Shown here: piece by piece, positions 32,673-42,175 of the stretch
Numbering within the stretch: the first letter of the stretch is position 1
How the letters are laid out: every line of letters starts with the position of its first letter
Assembly (NCBI GenBank): GCA_937995345.1
Contig: CALKKS010000007.1
Coordinates: 1-64,000, forward strand
Direction of reading: 5' to 3'
Source of the DNA: an uncultured Collinsella sp.
Lineage (GTDB): Bacteria; Actinomycetota; Coriobacteriia; Coriobacteriales; Coriobacteriaceae
DNA length: 64,000 nucleotides
Notes under the pieces: model-generated
What the model was told of the DNA's origin: nothing
Databases searched by the model: none
Seen by the model: the letters and a program-made list of their open reading frames with translations, nothing else
Made by a program: the position numbers and the translations under genes

Positions 32673-34028
32673 ATGCTTCTGGTCGCTAACGGTTCCGTCT
32701 TTACCCGCAACGCTCAGACCCCGTTCATTCCCAACGGTGCGGTCGCCATCGACGGTGACACGATCGTGGAAGTGGGCCCCGAGCGCGAGCTCAAGGCCAA
32801 GTACCCGGATGCCGAGTACGTCGATGCCCAGGGCAACCTCATCATGCCCGGACTCATCAACTGCCACACCCACATCTACTCGGGTCTGGCCCGCGGCCTT
32901 GCTATTAAGGGCTGCAACCCCACCAACTTCCTGGAGAATCTTGAGCAGCAGTGGTGGAAGATCGACGACAACCTGACGCTCGACGGCACCAAGGCCAGCG
33001 CCTATGCCACGATTCTTGACTCCATCCGCGATGGCGTCACCACGATCTTCGATCACCATGCGAGCTTCTGCGAGATCCCGGGAAGCCTCTTTACCATTAA
33101 GGACGCCGCGCAGGAGCTGGGCATGCGTTCGTGCCTGTGCTACGAGGTCTCCGATCGCCGCGGCCAGGAAAAATGCGACCAGGCCATTGCCGAGAACGCT
33201 GAGTTTGCCCAGTGGGCCGCCAAGGAGCGTCGCGATAACGACAACCACATGATTGCCGCCATGTTTGGCGGTCACGCCACCTTTACGCTGTCGGACGAGA
33301 CCATGGATAAGATGGCCGAGGCCAACAACGGCCTGACCGGCTTCCACATCCATGTGTGCGAGGGCATGAATGACGTGTGGGACTCCCGCCTCAACCGTGG
33401 TGGCATCAGCCCCGTCGAGCGCCTGCTGCAGCACAATCTGCTGGGTCCCGACACCATGCTGGGCCACTGCATCCACGTGACGCCTGCCGAGATGGATATC
33501 GTCAAGGAGTCCGGTACCTGGCTCGTCAACAACCCCGAATCCAATATGGGCAACGCCGTGGGCTGCGCCCCCGTGCTCGAGTTCTTCCGCCGCGGCATCC
33601 CCGTGTGCATGGGCACCGACGCCTACACTCACGATATGCTCGAGAGCCTCAAGGTCTTCCTGATCATTCAGCGCCACAACGCCGCCATGCCCAACGTGGG
33701 CTGGTGCGAGGCCATGACCATGCTGTTCGAGAATAACGCCAAGATGGCGAGCAAGCACTTCGATCGCAAGCTCGGTGTGCTCGAGGCCGGCGCTGCCGCC
33801 GACGTCATCGTCATGGACTACAAGCCCTTTACGCCGCTGAGCGAGGAGAACATCGACGGCCACATGCTCTTTGGCATGATGGGTAAAAACTGCCGCACCA
33901 CCATCATCAACGGCCGCGTCCTGTACAAGGATCGCGAGTTCGTTGGCATTGATGAGGACAAGATCAACGCGTGGACCATGGCCGAGTCCAAGAAGCTCTG
34001 GAGCACGCTCAACGATCGCGCCTACTAA
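32673..34028 (+). CDS. ssnA: SsnA, amidohydrolase of the purine-degradation cluster
   Basis: The 451-residue cytosolic metal-dependent amidohydrolase has the N-terminal metal motif INCHTHIYSG (His65, His67), HIHVCEG and GHCIHVT histidines, and metal aspartate in CMGTDAYTHD. Length and gene order match SsnA of the E. coli ygfK-ssnA cluster. It probably opens a purine-derived ring or removes an amino group. The start at 32673 follows GAAGGGAG. The 196-base gap upstream contains small hairpins but no clear promoter. Confidence 0.88.
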   Translation: MLLVANGSVFTRNAQTPFIPNGAVAIDGDTIVEVGPERELKAKYPDAEYVDAQGNLIMPGLINCHTHIYSGLARGLAIKGCNPTNFLENLEQQWWKIDDNLTLDGTKASAYATILDSIRDGVTTIFDHHASFCEIPGSLFTIKDAAQELGMRSCLCYEVSDRRGQEKCDQAIAENAEFAQWAAKERRDNDNHMIAAMFGGHATFTLSDETMDKMAEANNGLTGFHIHVCEGMNDVWDSRLNRGGISPVERLLQHNLLGPDTMLGHCIHVTPAEMDIVKESGTWLVNNPESNMGNAVGCAPVLEFFRRGIPVCMGTDAYTHDMLESLKVFLIIQRHNAAMPNVGWCEAMTMLFENNAKMASKHFDRKLGVLEAGAAADVIVMDYKPFTPLSEENIDGHMLFGMMGKNCRTTIINGRVLYKDREFVGIDEDKINAWTMAESKKLWSTLNDRAY

Positions 34029-34043
34029 TTACAAGTAGATTCG

Positions 34044-34077
34044 CGCGCGTCGGATGTTTCGCCGCATCCGACGCGCG
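34044..34077 (+). promoter_or_regulatory. Hairpin between ssnA and ygfK
   Basis: CGCGCGTCGGATG pairs perfectly with CATCCGACGCGCG around an eight-base loop. No T-run follows, so it is more likely an mRNA-processing or stabilising hairpin inside an operon than a terminator. Confidence 0.5.
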
Positions 34078-34175
34078 TATAGGCGGCCTCCGCGGGGTCG
34101 CCGGCGCTGTGCTAGCGCTACACCGTATTTCGCCCGTCGCGCGGTCTCGCCGGGCGTTACAGAGAGGAGCTCACT

Positions 34176-37175
34176 ATGAGCGACATCATGAGGCCGATCC
34201 CGTTTTCGCAGCTGATGAACTGGATCATCGAGGAGCATAAGACCCAGGACGCCATCTTTGGCGTGCGCAAGATGGTCACGACCAACCAGGAGGGTGCGCT
34301 TCCCATTTTTGATGAGCGCATCGAGACCCCGTTTGGCCCGGCCGCCGGCCCCAACACGCAGCTTGCCCAGAACATCGTTGCCTCCTACGTGGCCGGCTCT
34401 CGCTTCTTTGAGCTCAAGACCGTCCAGGTTATGGACGGCGAGGAGCTCTCCAAGTGTGTGAACAAACCCTGCATTGTGGCGCAGGACGAGTGCTACAACT
34501 GCGAGTGGTCGACCGAGCTCGAGGTTCCGCAGGCCTTTGCCGAGTACGTGAAGGCATGGTTTGCCTGCCACCTGATCGCTCGCGAGTATGGTCTAGGTAG
34601 CCCGGACGGCTTTGTCTTCAACATGTCCGTGGGTTATGACCTCGAGGGTATTAAGAGCCCCAAGGTCGACGCCTACATCGAGGGCATGAAGGATGCCAGC
34701 GGCTCCGACGTCTGGAACGAGTGCCGTGCCTGGGCGCTCGCTAACCTGGACAAGTTTGAGCATGTCGATGCCGCGTTTGTCGAGTCCATCCCGGCGCGCG
34801 TCTCCAACTCCATCACCGAGTCCACGCTGCATGGCTGCCCGCCCGCCGAGATCGAGCGCATCGCGACCTACCTCATCACCGAGAAGGGTCTCAATACCTA
34901 CATCAAGTGCAACCCCACGCTGCTGGGCTATGAGTTTGCCCGTCAGCGCCTGAACGAGCTGGGCTTTGACTACATCGTCTTCGATGACACGCACTTCCGC
35001 GAGGACCTGCAGTGGGCCGACGCCGTGCCCATGTTCGAGCGCCTGATTGCCCTGTGCGCCGAGCGCGGCCTGGAGTTTGGCGTCAAGCTGACCAACACGT
35101 TCCCCGTCGACGTGACCAGGAACGAGCTGCCCTCCACCGAGATGTACATGTCGGGCCGTTCGCTGTTCTCGCTGACCATCGAGGCCGCTCGTCGCATTAC
35201 TGAGCAGTTTGATGGCAAGCTGCGCATCAGCTACTCCGGCGGTGCTACGGTCTACAACATTCGCGCCCTGTATGATGCCGGCATTTGGCCCGTTACTCTG
35301 GCGACCGACGTTCTCAAGCCCGGTGGCTACGAGCGCTTTAGCCAGATGGCCGAGGAGTTTGGCGATCTGGACGGCAAGCCGTTTGAGGGCGTCTCTCTCG
35401 AGGCCGTGACCGCGATCCAGACCGACTCGCTCACCAACCCGCTCTACAAGAAGCCGCTGCGCCCGCTGCCCGACCGCAAGGTCGCCGGCAAGAGCCCGCT
35501 TTCCGACTGCTTTACCACGCCGTGCCGCACGAGCTGCCCCATCCAGCAGGATATCCCCGCCTATCTGGCGGCTGTTGACGAGGGCCGTTACGAGGACGCA
35601 CTCAACATCATCATCGAGCGCAACGCCCTGCCGTTCATTACCGGCACTATCTGCCCGCATCCCTGCGGCCGTGCCTGCGAGCGTGCGTTCTACGAGCCCG
35701 AGGGAGCCCAGATCCGCGCCAGCAAGCTCAAGGCCGCCCGCGAGGCCATGACCACCGTGCTGCCCAAGCTGCGCGCCCAGGCCATCGCCAACGACGGCGA
35801 GCGCAACGTTGCCGTTATCGGTGGCGGTCCGGCCGGCCTGGCGACGGCGTTCTTCCTGACGCGTGCTGGCGTGCCCGTTACCATCTTTGAGGCACGCGAT
35901 TCGCTCGGCGGTGTGGTCCGTCACGTAATCCCCGAGTTCCGTATCGCCAGCGACGATATCTCGCACGACGCCGAGCTCTGCCTGGCCTTTGGCGCCAAGG
36001 TTCAGCTTAACGCCCGCGTGGAGTCCATCGACGAGCTCAAGGCCCAGGGCTTTACCGACGTGGTCGTGGCCACCGGTGCCTGGATGCCCGGCTCTGCGGG
36101 CCTAGGCGAGGGTGCCGAGCTCGATGTGCTGGAGTTCCTCGAGGCCGCCAAAAAGGGCGAGAAACTCGAGCTGGGCGAGGACGTCGTGGTCATTGGCGCC
36201 GGCAACACCGCCATGGACGCGGCCCGCGTGGCCAAGCGCCTGGCAGGCGTGAAGAACGTGCGCCTGGTGTATCGCCGCACCAAGAAGCAGATGCCTGCCG
36301 ACGAGGAAGAGCTCGATCTTGCTCTTGCCGATGGCGTTGAGTTCTGCGAGCTGCTGGCGCCCAAGGCGCTCAACGGCGCCGTGCTGACCTGCGACGTTAT
36401 GGAGCTTGGCGAGCCGGATGCAAGCGGCCGTCGCAGCCCCGTCGCCACGGGCGAGACCGTCGAGCTTTCCGCCACCACGGTGATCTGCGCCGTGGGCGAG
36501 GGCATCGATGCCAGCCTGTACGACGCCGCGGGCGTCGAGCACGACCGTCGCGGCCGCCTTGCCGCCACCTCCACCGGCGTCGAGGGCGTCTGGGCTGCAG
36601 GTGACTGCCGTCGCGGTCCGGCCACCGTGGTCGAGGCTATTGCCGACGCCGCCGAGGTCGCCCGTGCCATTGCTGGCGTGGACTTTAACAAGTACGCCGA
36701 CTGCAACGAGCAGGCCGGCCGCGAGGACGCCTGCTACGAGCGCAAGGGGTCGCTGTGCCGTGACAAGCGCAACTGCGCCAAGACTCGCTGCCTGGGCTGC
36801 GGCTCGGTGTGCGAGGTCTGCTGCGACGTGTGTCCCAACCGCGCCAACGTTGCCATCAAGGTGCCGGGCCTGGCCAAGCATCAGGTCGTCCACGTCGATG
36901 GCATGTGCAACGAGTGCGGCAACTGCGCCGTGTTCTGCCCTTACCAGGAGGGTCGTCCCTACAAGGACAAGCTCACCCTGTTCTGGAGCGAGGAGGACAT
37001 GGAGAACTCCGAGAATGAGGGCTTCCTGGCCGTGGACGAGGATCACTTTAAGGTCCGCGTCGCCGGCACGGTCCGCACCGTCTCGATCGATGCCGTCAAC
37101 ACCGGTCTGCCCGAGGCCGTCCGCCTGACCATCAGGGCTGTGCGCGACAACTATTCGTACCTTCTTAAGAAATAG
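34176..37175 (+). CDS. ygfK: YgfK, putative selenate reductase subunit / purine reductase
   Basis: The 999-residue protein has an N-terminal dihydropyrimidine/dihydroorotate dehydrogenase-like barrel (to about 430), a cysteine-rich segment (CRTSCPIQQDIP, CPHPCGRACE) near 450-500, a glutamate-synthase-like FAD/NAD module (IGGGPAGLATAFF near 546, VVIGAGNTAMDAAR near 670), and a C-terminal ferredoxin part (CLGCGSVCEVCCDVCPNR, CNECGNCAVFCPYQ). It is named for selenate reduction in E. coli, but cluster context favours reduction of a purine-ring intermediate. With its FAD it may also replace the missing XdhD flavin subunit. Confidence 0.88.
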   Translation: MSDIMRPIPFSQLMNWIIEEHKTQDAIFGVRKMVTTNQEGALPIFDERIETPFGPAAGPNTQLAQNIVASYVAGSRFFELKTVQVMDGEELSKCVNKPCIVAQDECYNCEWSTELEVPQAFAEYVKAWFACHLIAREYGLGSPDGFVFNMSVGYDLEGIKSPKVDAYIEGMKDASGSDVWNECRAWALANLDKFEHVDAAFVESIPARVSNSITESTLHGCPPAEIERIATYLITEKGLNTYIKCNPTLLGYEFARQRLNELGFDYIVFDDTHFREDLQWADAVPMFERLIALCAERGLEFGVKLTNTFPVDVTRNELPSTEMYMSGRSLFSLTIEAARRITEQFDGKLRISYSGGATVYNIRALYDAGIWPVTLATDVLKPGGYERFSQMAEEFGDLDGKPFEGVSLEAVTAIQTDSLTNPLYKKPLRPLPDRKVAGKSPLSDCFTTPCRTSCPIQQDIPAYLAAVDEGRYEDALNIIIERNALPFITGTICPHPCGRACERAFYEPEGAQIRASKLKAAREAMTTVLPKLRAQAIANDGERNVAVIGGGPAGLATAFFLTRAGVPVTIFEARDSLGGVVRHVIPEFRIASDDISHDAELCLAFGAKVQLNARVESIDELKAQGFTDVVVATGAWMPGSAGLGEGAELDVLEFLEAAKKGEKLELGEDVVVIGAGNTAMDAARVAKRLAGVKNVRLVYRRTKKQMPADEEELDLALADGVEFCELLAPKALNGAVLTCDVMELGEPDASGRRSPVATGETVELSATTVICAVGEGIDASLYDAAGVEHDRRGRLAATSTGVEGVWAAGDCRRGPATVVEAIADAAEVARAIAGVDFNKYADCNEQAGREDACYERKGSLCRDKRNCAKTRCLGCGSVCEVCCDVCPNRANVAIKVPGLAKHQVVHVDGMCNECGNCAVFCPYQEGRPYKDKLTLFWSEEDMENSENEGFLAVDEDHFKVRVAGTVRTVSIDAVNTGLPEAVRLTIRAVRDNYSYLLKK

Positions 37176-37186
37176 GCGAGTCTCTT

Positions 37187-37666
37187 ATGGCCAAATCCAT
37201 TCAACATAACGTGGCCTACGTTGCCTGCGGAAGCGGTTGCGCCTCCGCAGGCGGCGACGCCCGCTGCAGCGAAGGCTGCATTGGCTGTGGCGCCTGTGTC
37301 ACGGCCTGCCCCCACGGTGCCGTCGCACTGGTCGATGGTATCGCCCGCGTGGACCGCTCCAAGTGCACGGGCTGTGGCCTGTGCGGCATGGCGTGCCCGC
37401 AGCGCGTGATTGCCTTCGTTCCCGGCTACCAGAACATCCTGGTGCGCTGCAACAACACCGATAAGGGCGCCATCGCCCGCAAGATCTGCGACACGAGCTG
37501 CATCGGTTGCGGCATGTGCGCCAAAAAGTGCCCTGCCGGCGCTATCCGCATCGAGGACAACTGCGCCCATATCGACGGCGCGGACTGCCTGTCGTGCGGC
37601 ATGTGCGCCGTCGTCTGCCCGCATGGCGCCATCCACGACCGCACCGGCATCGCCGCCGGCGTGTAG
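37187..37666 (+). CDS. Polyferredoxin with four 4Fe-4S motifs
   Basis: The 159-residue protein has four CxxCxxCxxxCP sets: Cys31/34/37/41, Cys60/63/66/70, Cys105/108/111/115 and Cys134/137/140/144. An extra cysteine-rich N terminus (CGSGC) resembles RnfB-like domains. It has no membrane segment or signal and probably carries electrons in the cytosol. Placed 11 bases after ygfK and 12 before xdhD, it is the natural link between these two redox enzymes. Confidence 0.85.
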   Translation: MAKSIQHNVAYVACGSGCASAGGDARCSEGCIGCGACVTACPHGAVALVDGIARVDRSKCTGCGLCGMACPQRVIAFVPGYQNILVRCNNTDKGAIARKICDTSCIGCGMCAKKCPAGAIRIEDNCAHIDGADCLSCGMCAVVCPHGAIHDRTGIAAGV

Positions 37667-37678
37667 AAGGGAATCACC

Positions 37679-40456
37679 ATGGCACAGGAATTCACTTTTA
37701 CCGTTAACGGCGTCGAGCGCACGACGACTCAGAACAAGCCGCTGCTCCGCTACTTGCGCGACGACCTGCACATCCATTCCGCTAAGGACGGCTGCTCCGA
37801 GGGCGCCTGCGGTACCTGCACCATCCATGTAGACGGCGCGGCCGTCAAGGCATGCGTACTGACCACCGCTCTTGCCGCCGGTCGTAACATCGTGACCGTC
37901 GAGGGCCTGCCCCAGGACGTGCGCGAGGCCTTTGTGTACGCCTTTGGCGCCGTGGGTGCCGTGCAGTGCGGTTTTTGCATCCCCGGCATGGTCATGGCGG
38001 GTGCGGCGCTCATCGCCGAGGATCCCGAGCCCACCGAGGAGCAGATCAAGTACGCCATCCGCGGCAACGTCTGCCGCTGCACCGGCTACAAAAAGATTAT
38101 CGAGGGCATCTCGCTGGCCGCTGCGGTACTCCGCGGCGAAAAGCAGATCGACGAGGATCTGGAGCGCGGCGATGACTACGGCGTGGGCAAGCGCGCCTTC
38201 CGCATCGACGTGCGCAAGAAGGTGCTCGGCGAGGGCAAGTACCCCGACGACATCGACGAGCTCGATCAACCGGGTCTGACCTACGCCAGCGCTGTGCGCT
38301 CCAAGTACCCGCGCGCCCGCGTGCTCTCCATCGATACCTCCAAGGCCGAGGCCCTGACCGGCGTGGTGGGTATCCTACGCGCCGAGGACGTGCCGGTCAA
38401 CCAGGTCGGCCACCTTATCCAGGACTGGGACGTCATGATCGCGGTGGGCGATATCACCCGCTGCGTGGGCGATGCCATCGTGCTGGTGGTCGCCGAGGAC
38501 GAGGCGACGCTCGAGAAGGCCAAGAAGCTCGTAAAGATCGATTACGAGCCGCTGGAGCCCGTGCGTAACATTGTCGAGGCCAGGGCTGCCGACGCCCCGC
38601 GCCTGCACGACAGCTTCTTTGCCTTTGGCAACACGGTAGAGCTCAAGGACAACGTGTGCCAGAGCCGCCATGTGACGCGCGGCGACGCCGCCAAGGCGTT
38701 GGCGGAGAGCGCATTTACCGTGACGCAGCGCTTTACCACGCCCTTTACCGAGCATGCCTTCTTGGAGCCCGAGTGCGCCGTCGCCTTCCCGTACAAGAAC
38801 GGCGTCAAGGTGCAGTCGACCGACCAGGGTGCCTACGATACGCGCAAAGAGTGCGCCCACATGTTTGGCTGGGATAGCGAACCCGAGCGTGTGGTCGTCG
38901 AGACCATGCTCGTGGGTGGCGGCTTTGGCGGTAAGGAGGACGTTTCGGTCCAGCACCTGGCCGCGCTCGCCGCATATAAGTTCCAGCGTCCTGTGAAGTG
39001 CAAGCTCACGCGTGCCGAGTCGCTCGCTTTCCATCCCAAGCGCCACGCCATGGACGGCACCTTTACGCTGGGTTGCGACGCCGAGGGCAACTTTACCGGC
39101 CTGGATTGCGAGATCAACTTTGACACCGGCGCCTACGCGTCGCTGTGCGGCCCGGTGCTCGAGCGCGCCTGCACGCATGCCGTCGGCCCCTACAAGTACC
39201 AGAACACCGACATCCGCGGTTTTGGCTACTACACCAACAACCCGCCGGCCGGTGCCTTCCGCGGCTTTGGCGTGTGTCAGTCCGAGTTTGCACTCGAGAG
39301 CCTGATCGACCTGTTGGCCGAGAAGGTCGGTCTGGACCCGTGGGAGATTCGCTACAAGAACGCGATTGAGCCGGGCGAGGTTCTGCCCAACGGCCAGATT
39401 GCCGACTGCTCCACGGCGCTTAAGGAGACGCTGCTCGAGGTCAAGGATGCCTACTATGCGCATCCCGGCCACGCCGGCATTGCCTGCGCCATGAAGAACG
39501 CAGGCGTGGGCGTGGGCCTGCCCGATGCCGGCCGCTGCAAGATTCGCATCGAGGATGGCCGCGCCGTGGTCTATGCCGCCACGTCTGACATCGGCCAGGG
39601 CTGCAACACCGTCTTTTTGCAGGACGTTGCCGAGGCCTGCGGTCTGCCGCTTCGCTGCATTGCCAACGGCGAGTGCTCGACCGAAAACGCTCCCGACTCC
39701 GGTACCACGTCTGGCTCGCGTCAGACGGTCGTGACCGGCGAGGCCGTGCGCGGTGCCGCCTTCTTGCTGCGCGATGCTATGTTTGGTATCGAGGCTGGCA
39801 AGCCCGCGCCTGCTGCCCCGGTTGCCGCCCATGGCGACGGCGTCAAGATCGAGTACGACGACGGCCGCGCCTATCAGTTGCGCACGCAGGAGCTCGTCGC
39901 CGGCCAGGGCATGCATCCTCAGGATCCCGCGGCCGCCATCAAGGCGCTCGAGGGATGCGAGTTTGGTTACGTGTATCTGGAGCCGACCGACAAGCTGGGC
40001 GCCGACGTTCCCAACCCCAAGAGCCACATCTGCTACGGCTTTGCCACGCATGTGGTCATCCTGGACGACAACGGTCGCGTAAGCGAGGTCTATGCCGCGC
40101 ACGATTCCGGCAAGGTGGTCAACCCCATCTCGATCCAGGGCCAGATCGAAGGCGGCGTGCTCATGGGTATGGGCTATGCGCTTACCGAGGATTGGCCGCT
40201 CAAGGACTGCGTACCCCAGGCAAGGTACGGCACGCTCGGACTGTTCCGTGCGCCCGAGATTCCGGATATCCACGCCATCTACGTGGAGAAGGACGAACTG
40301 CTGCCCGTGGCATACGGCGGCAAGGGCATCGGCGAGATCGCCACGATCCCCACGGCGCCCGCCGTACAGAATGCCTACCGCGCGTTTGACGGCAAGCTGC
40401 GCCCGGATCTGCCCATGGTGGATACGCCCTACAGCCGCGCCCGTCACCGCGGCTAG
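37679..40456 (+). CDS. xdhD: XdhD-like selenium-dependent molybdenum hydroxylase (2Fe-2S plus Mo domains fused)
   Basis: The 925-residue protein begins with a 2Fe-2S domain (Cys39, Cys44, Cys47, Cys59), a second 2Fe-2S domain (CGFCIPGM, CRCTGYKK) to about 165, then the xanthine-dehydrogenase molybdopterin domain with GGGFGGKED near 415, GAFRGFGVCQSEFALE near 523 and the catalytic Glu in GGKGIGEIATIP near 886. There is no FAD domain, and no flavin subunit such as YgfM is present. E. coli XdhD has the same fused layout. The YqeB, YqeC, MocA and XdhC-like genes nearby are maturation factors for this class. Confidence 0.88.
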   Translation: MAQEFTFTVNGVERTTTQNKPLLRYLRDDLHIHSAKDGCSEGACGTCTIHVDGAAVKACVLTTALAAGRNIVTVEGLPQDVREAFVYAFGAVGAVQCGFCIPGMVMAGAALIAEDPEPTEEQIKYAIRGNVCRCTGYKKIIEGISLAAAVLRGEKQIDEDLERGDDYGVGKRAFRIDVRKKVLGEGKYPDDIDELDQPGLTYASAVRSKYPRARVLSIDTSKAEALTGVVGILRAEDVPVNQVGHLIQDWDVMIAVGDITRCVGDAIVLVVAEDEATLEKAKKLVKIDYEPLEPVRNIVEARAADAPRLHDSFFAFGNTVELKDNVCQSRHVTRGDAAKALAESAFTVTQRFTTPFTEHAFLEPECAVAFPYKNGVKVQSTDQGAYDTRKECAHMFGWDSEPERVVVETMLVGGGFGGKEDVSVQHLAALAAYKFQRPVKCKLTRAESLAFHPKRHAMDGTFTLGCDAEGNFTGLDCEINFDTGAYASLCGPVLERACTHAVGPYKYQNTDIRGFGYYTNNPPAGAFRGFGVCQSEFALESLIDLLAEKVGLDPWEIRYKNAIEPGEVLPNGQIADCSTALKETLLEVKDAYYAHPGHAGIACAMKNAGVGVGLPDAGRCKIRIEDGRAVVYAATSDIGQGCNTVFLQDVAEACGLPLRCIANGECSTENAPDSGTTSGSRQTVVTGEAVRGAAFLLRDAMFGIEAGKPAPAAPVAAHGDGVKIEYDDGRAYQLRTQELVAGQGMHPQDPAAAIKALEGCEFGYVYLEPTDKLGADVPNPKSHICYGFATHVVILDDNGRVSEVYAAHDSGKVVNPISIQGQIEGGVLMGMGYALTEDWPLKDCVPQARYGTLGLFRAPEIPDIHAIYVEKDELLPVAYGGKGIGEIATIPTAPAVQNAYRAFDGKLRPDLPMVDTPYSRARHRG

Positions 40457-41176
40457 GGTAGAGCGCGGACGGCCATTACTGACGAGCTGTTCGCGCTCAA
40501 CACCAACTGCATATGCTGCGCTTTTGGCCCCAGCTCCATCGCGAGCCGGGGCCTTTTGCTTGGAGCGGAAACTGCGTCCCGGAATTGGCGCTCAGAATGG
40601 GACGTATTTTCCTTTTGAGCCTCTAGCGGAAAGTGTGTCCCGGAATTCGGCTCCAGAGTGGGACACACTTTCCCGTTGAGCTTGTTTGGGAAACTGTGTC
40701 CCAGAATCAGGCTCCAAAGTGGGACAGGCTTTCCCGTAGGGCCCCAAGCGGAAAATACATCCCGGAATCAAGCCTCAAAATGGGACGCGCTTTCCCGTAG
40801 GGCCTCAAGCGGAAAATGCGTCCCGGAATCAAGCTTCAGAATGGGATGCACTTTCCCGTTGAGCCTGTTTGGGAAACTGCGTCCCGGAATCAAGCTCCAG
40901 AGTGGGATGCACTTTCCCAAATGGCCTCCATCGGGAAATTGCGTCCCAGAATTTGAGCTTGGAGTGGGATGCGCTTTCCCTCTGGGTACACTTTGGGAAA
41001 CTGCATCCCAGTTCGAGCGTCTGTTCCGTGACGCGGTTTCCGCTGAGGGCTTCATCTGGAAAGTGCGTCCCGTTTTGAGTGCTCGGACTGGGACACGGTT
41101 TCCGTTGTAGCGGTCAATGGGAAAGCGTGTCCCAGATGGGGGAGATGCGATGCGTCAATGCGTGGCTCAACGGCCC
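40457..41176. other. Gap filled by a palindromic repeat array
   Basis: Apart from about 100 bases after xdhD and 35 before the next gene, the whole stretch is the repeat array at 40565-41140. Frames reading through it give low-complexity peptides with no start signals. Confidence 0.8.
40565..41140. repeat. Array of about 9.5 palindromic repeats of roughly 60 bp (array 1)
   Basis: Each unit reads roughly GGGAAACTGCGTCCC, then GAATCAAGCTCCAGAGT, then GGGACGCACTTTCCC, followed by 12-15 linker bases. The two GTCCC/GGGAC arms are complementary, and several units change both arms together (GTGTGTCCC with GGGACACAC in unit 2; ATGCGTCCC with GGGATGCAC in unit 5). Units near 41000 are more diverged. 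The last unit is half. Confidence 0.88.
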
Positions 41177-42175
41177 CTACAAGTCCACGTCGTTGAGCCA
41201 TGTCGGTAGCGCGGTTTGCCTGACCCCTGCCGTTTGCAGCTTTTTCGCGAGGACTCCTGCCGAGCGGACTTCGTTCATGGTGAAGCGGATGAGCGGATGA
41301 CCGTAAAGTGACAGGTGTGCTTCGCGCTGGCGTTCGGCAACGAGTGTCTCGGCTGCAGTGCGTCCCGCAAGCATGGTCTGGTCGGTATATTTGATGAGCC
41401 CGTCGAGCTCACCCAGCGTGAGCTCCCTGGCTTGGCGCTCCCAGGCAAAATCCGTTCGCATGCTTTCGGTCGAATCGAAGGGATCCGTCAGCTCATACTG
41501 GAGCCGGTCGGGCGCAAAGCCCGTCTCGATCATGACGGCTCGAGCGACTGATTCCCCGCCGCTTTCGGCGCGCGCGTCGGCATATTGCAGCGTGGTGAGC
41601 GCAGTACGCACCGCGCGACCGTTGCGAGCTCCCGCCCGTTTTTCGACTGTTTCCATCAGCTGCTCTCGCGTTAGACCGAGCTTTGAGATCGCCGAATCGG
41701 CAATGGGCATGCCGTCGGCAAAACCGGTCTGAAGCAGACAATCCGTTACCGTTTGGATGGGCGGCGTTATCGATATGCCGCCTTGATCTATCGCGCCTGC
41801 CGGCTCGGTCCGATGTCGTTGGATCCGTGCGCCCGGGCGAGCCGATGGCTTGGTTGCACTGCAGACATGCACGACGTTCAGATGCCGCCATGAGACCTCG
41901 AGTCCCAGCAGACGTGCTGCCGAAAACGAGCAGAACGTCCAATTGGGATGGGCGACCGCAAGCGCACGGATAATCTCGACATGACGTTGTGCCCGGTTGA
42001 GCTCATCCCAACGCGCCTTGCGTGCAAACAGCCCCGGCGTGGGCGAGACGACCGTGTCGCCGGTGCGCCGCAGCAGCGCTTTTCGGATTGCCGTGCTCGG
42101 GGGAATAAGGCATCGCCCCTCCCGCTCGGCTTGGGTTAGTAGTTGGTCGATGATTTGGTCGTTGCAATGCGCCAT
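41177..42175 (-). CDS. AbiEi-like / DUF559-type protein with PD-(D/E)XK-like C terminus
   Basis: The 332-residue protein has a helical N-terminal half like the AbiEi antitoxin-domain proteins common in actinobacteria (FSAARLLGLEVSWRHLNVVHV near 83-105). The C-terminal half carries Glu208, Asp242 in RTDFAW and GELDGLIKY (Glu256, Asp258, Lys262), a spacing like DUF559/Vsr-type nucleases. No AbiEii toxin partner lies beside it. The start is secure: AAGGAGGT six bases upstream. Repeat arrays of the same family lie on both sides. Function is uncertain. Confidence 0.6.
   Translation of the reverse strand: MAHCNDQIIDQLLTQAEREGRCLIPPSTAIRKALLRRTGDTVVSPTPGLFARKARWDELNRAQRHVEIIRALAVAHPNWTFCSFSAARLLGLEVSWRHLNVVHVCSATKPSARPGARIQRHRTEPAGAIDQGGISITPPIQTVTDCLLQTGFADGMPIADSAISKLGLTREQLMETVEKRAGARNGRAVRTALTTLQYADARAESGGESVARAVMIETGFAPDRLQYELTDPFDSTESMRTDFAWERQARELTLGELDGLIKYTDQTMLAGRTAAETLVAERQREAHLSLYGHPLIRFTMNEVRSAGVLAKKLQTAGVRQTALPTWLNDVDL

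Noticed and set aside
38375..40447. Minus-strand frame of 690 codons opposite xdhD
   Set aside because: Shadow of the GC-rich xdhD frame; composition is typical of antisense reading and there is no ribosome-binding site or domain.
40565..41140. CRISPR or coding tandem repeat
   Set aside because: Units are degenerate palindromes without constant repeat/spacer division, and frames through them have no start signals.
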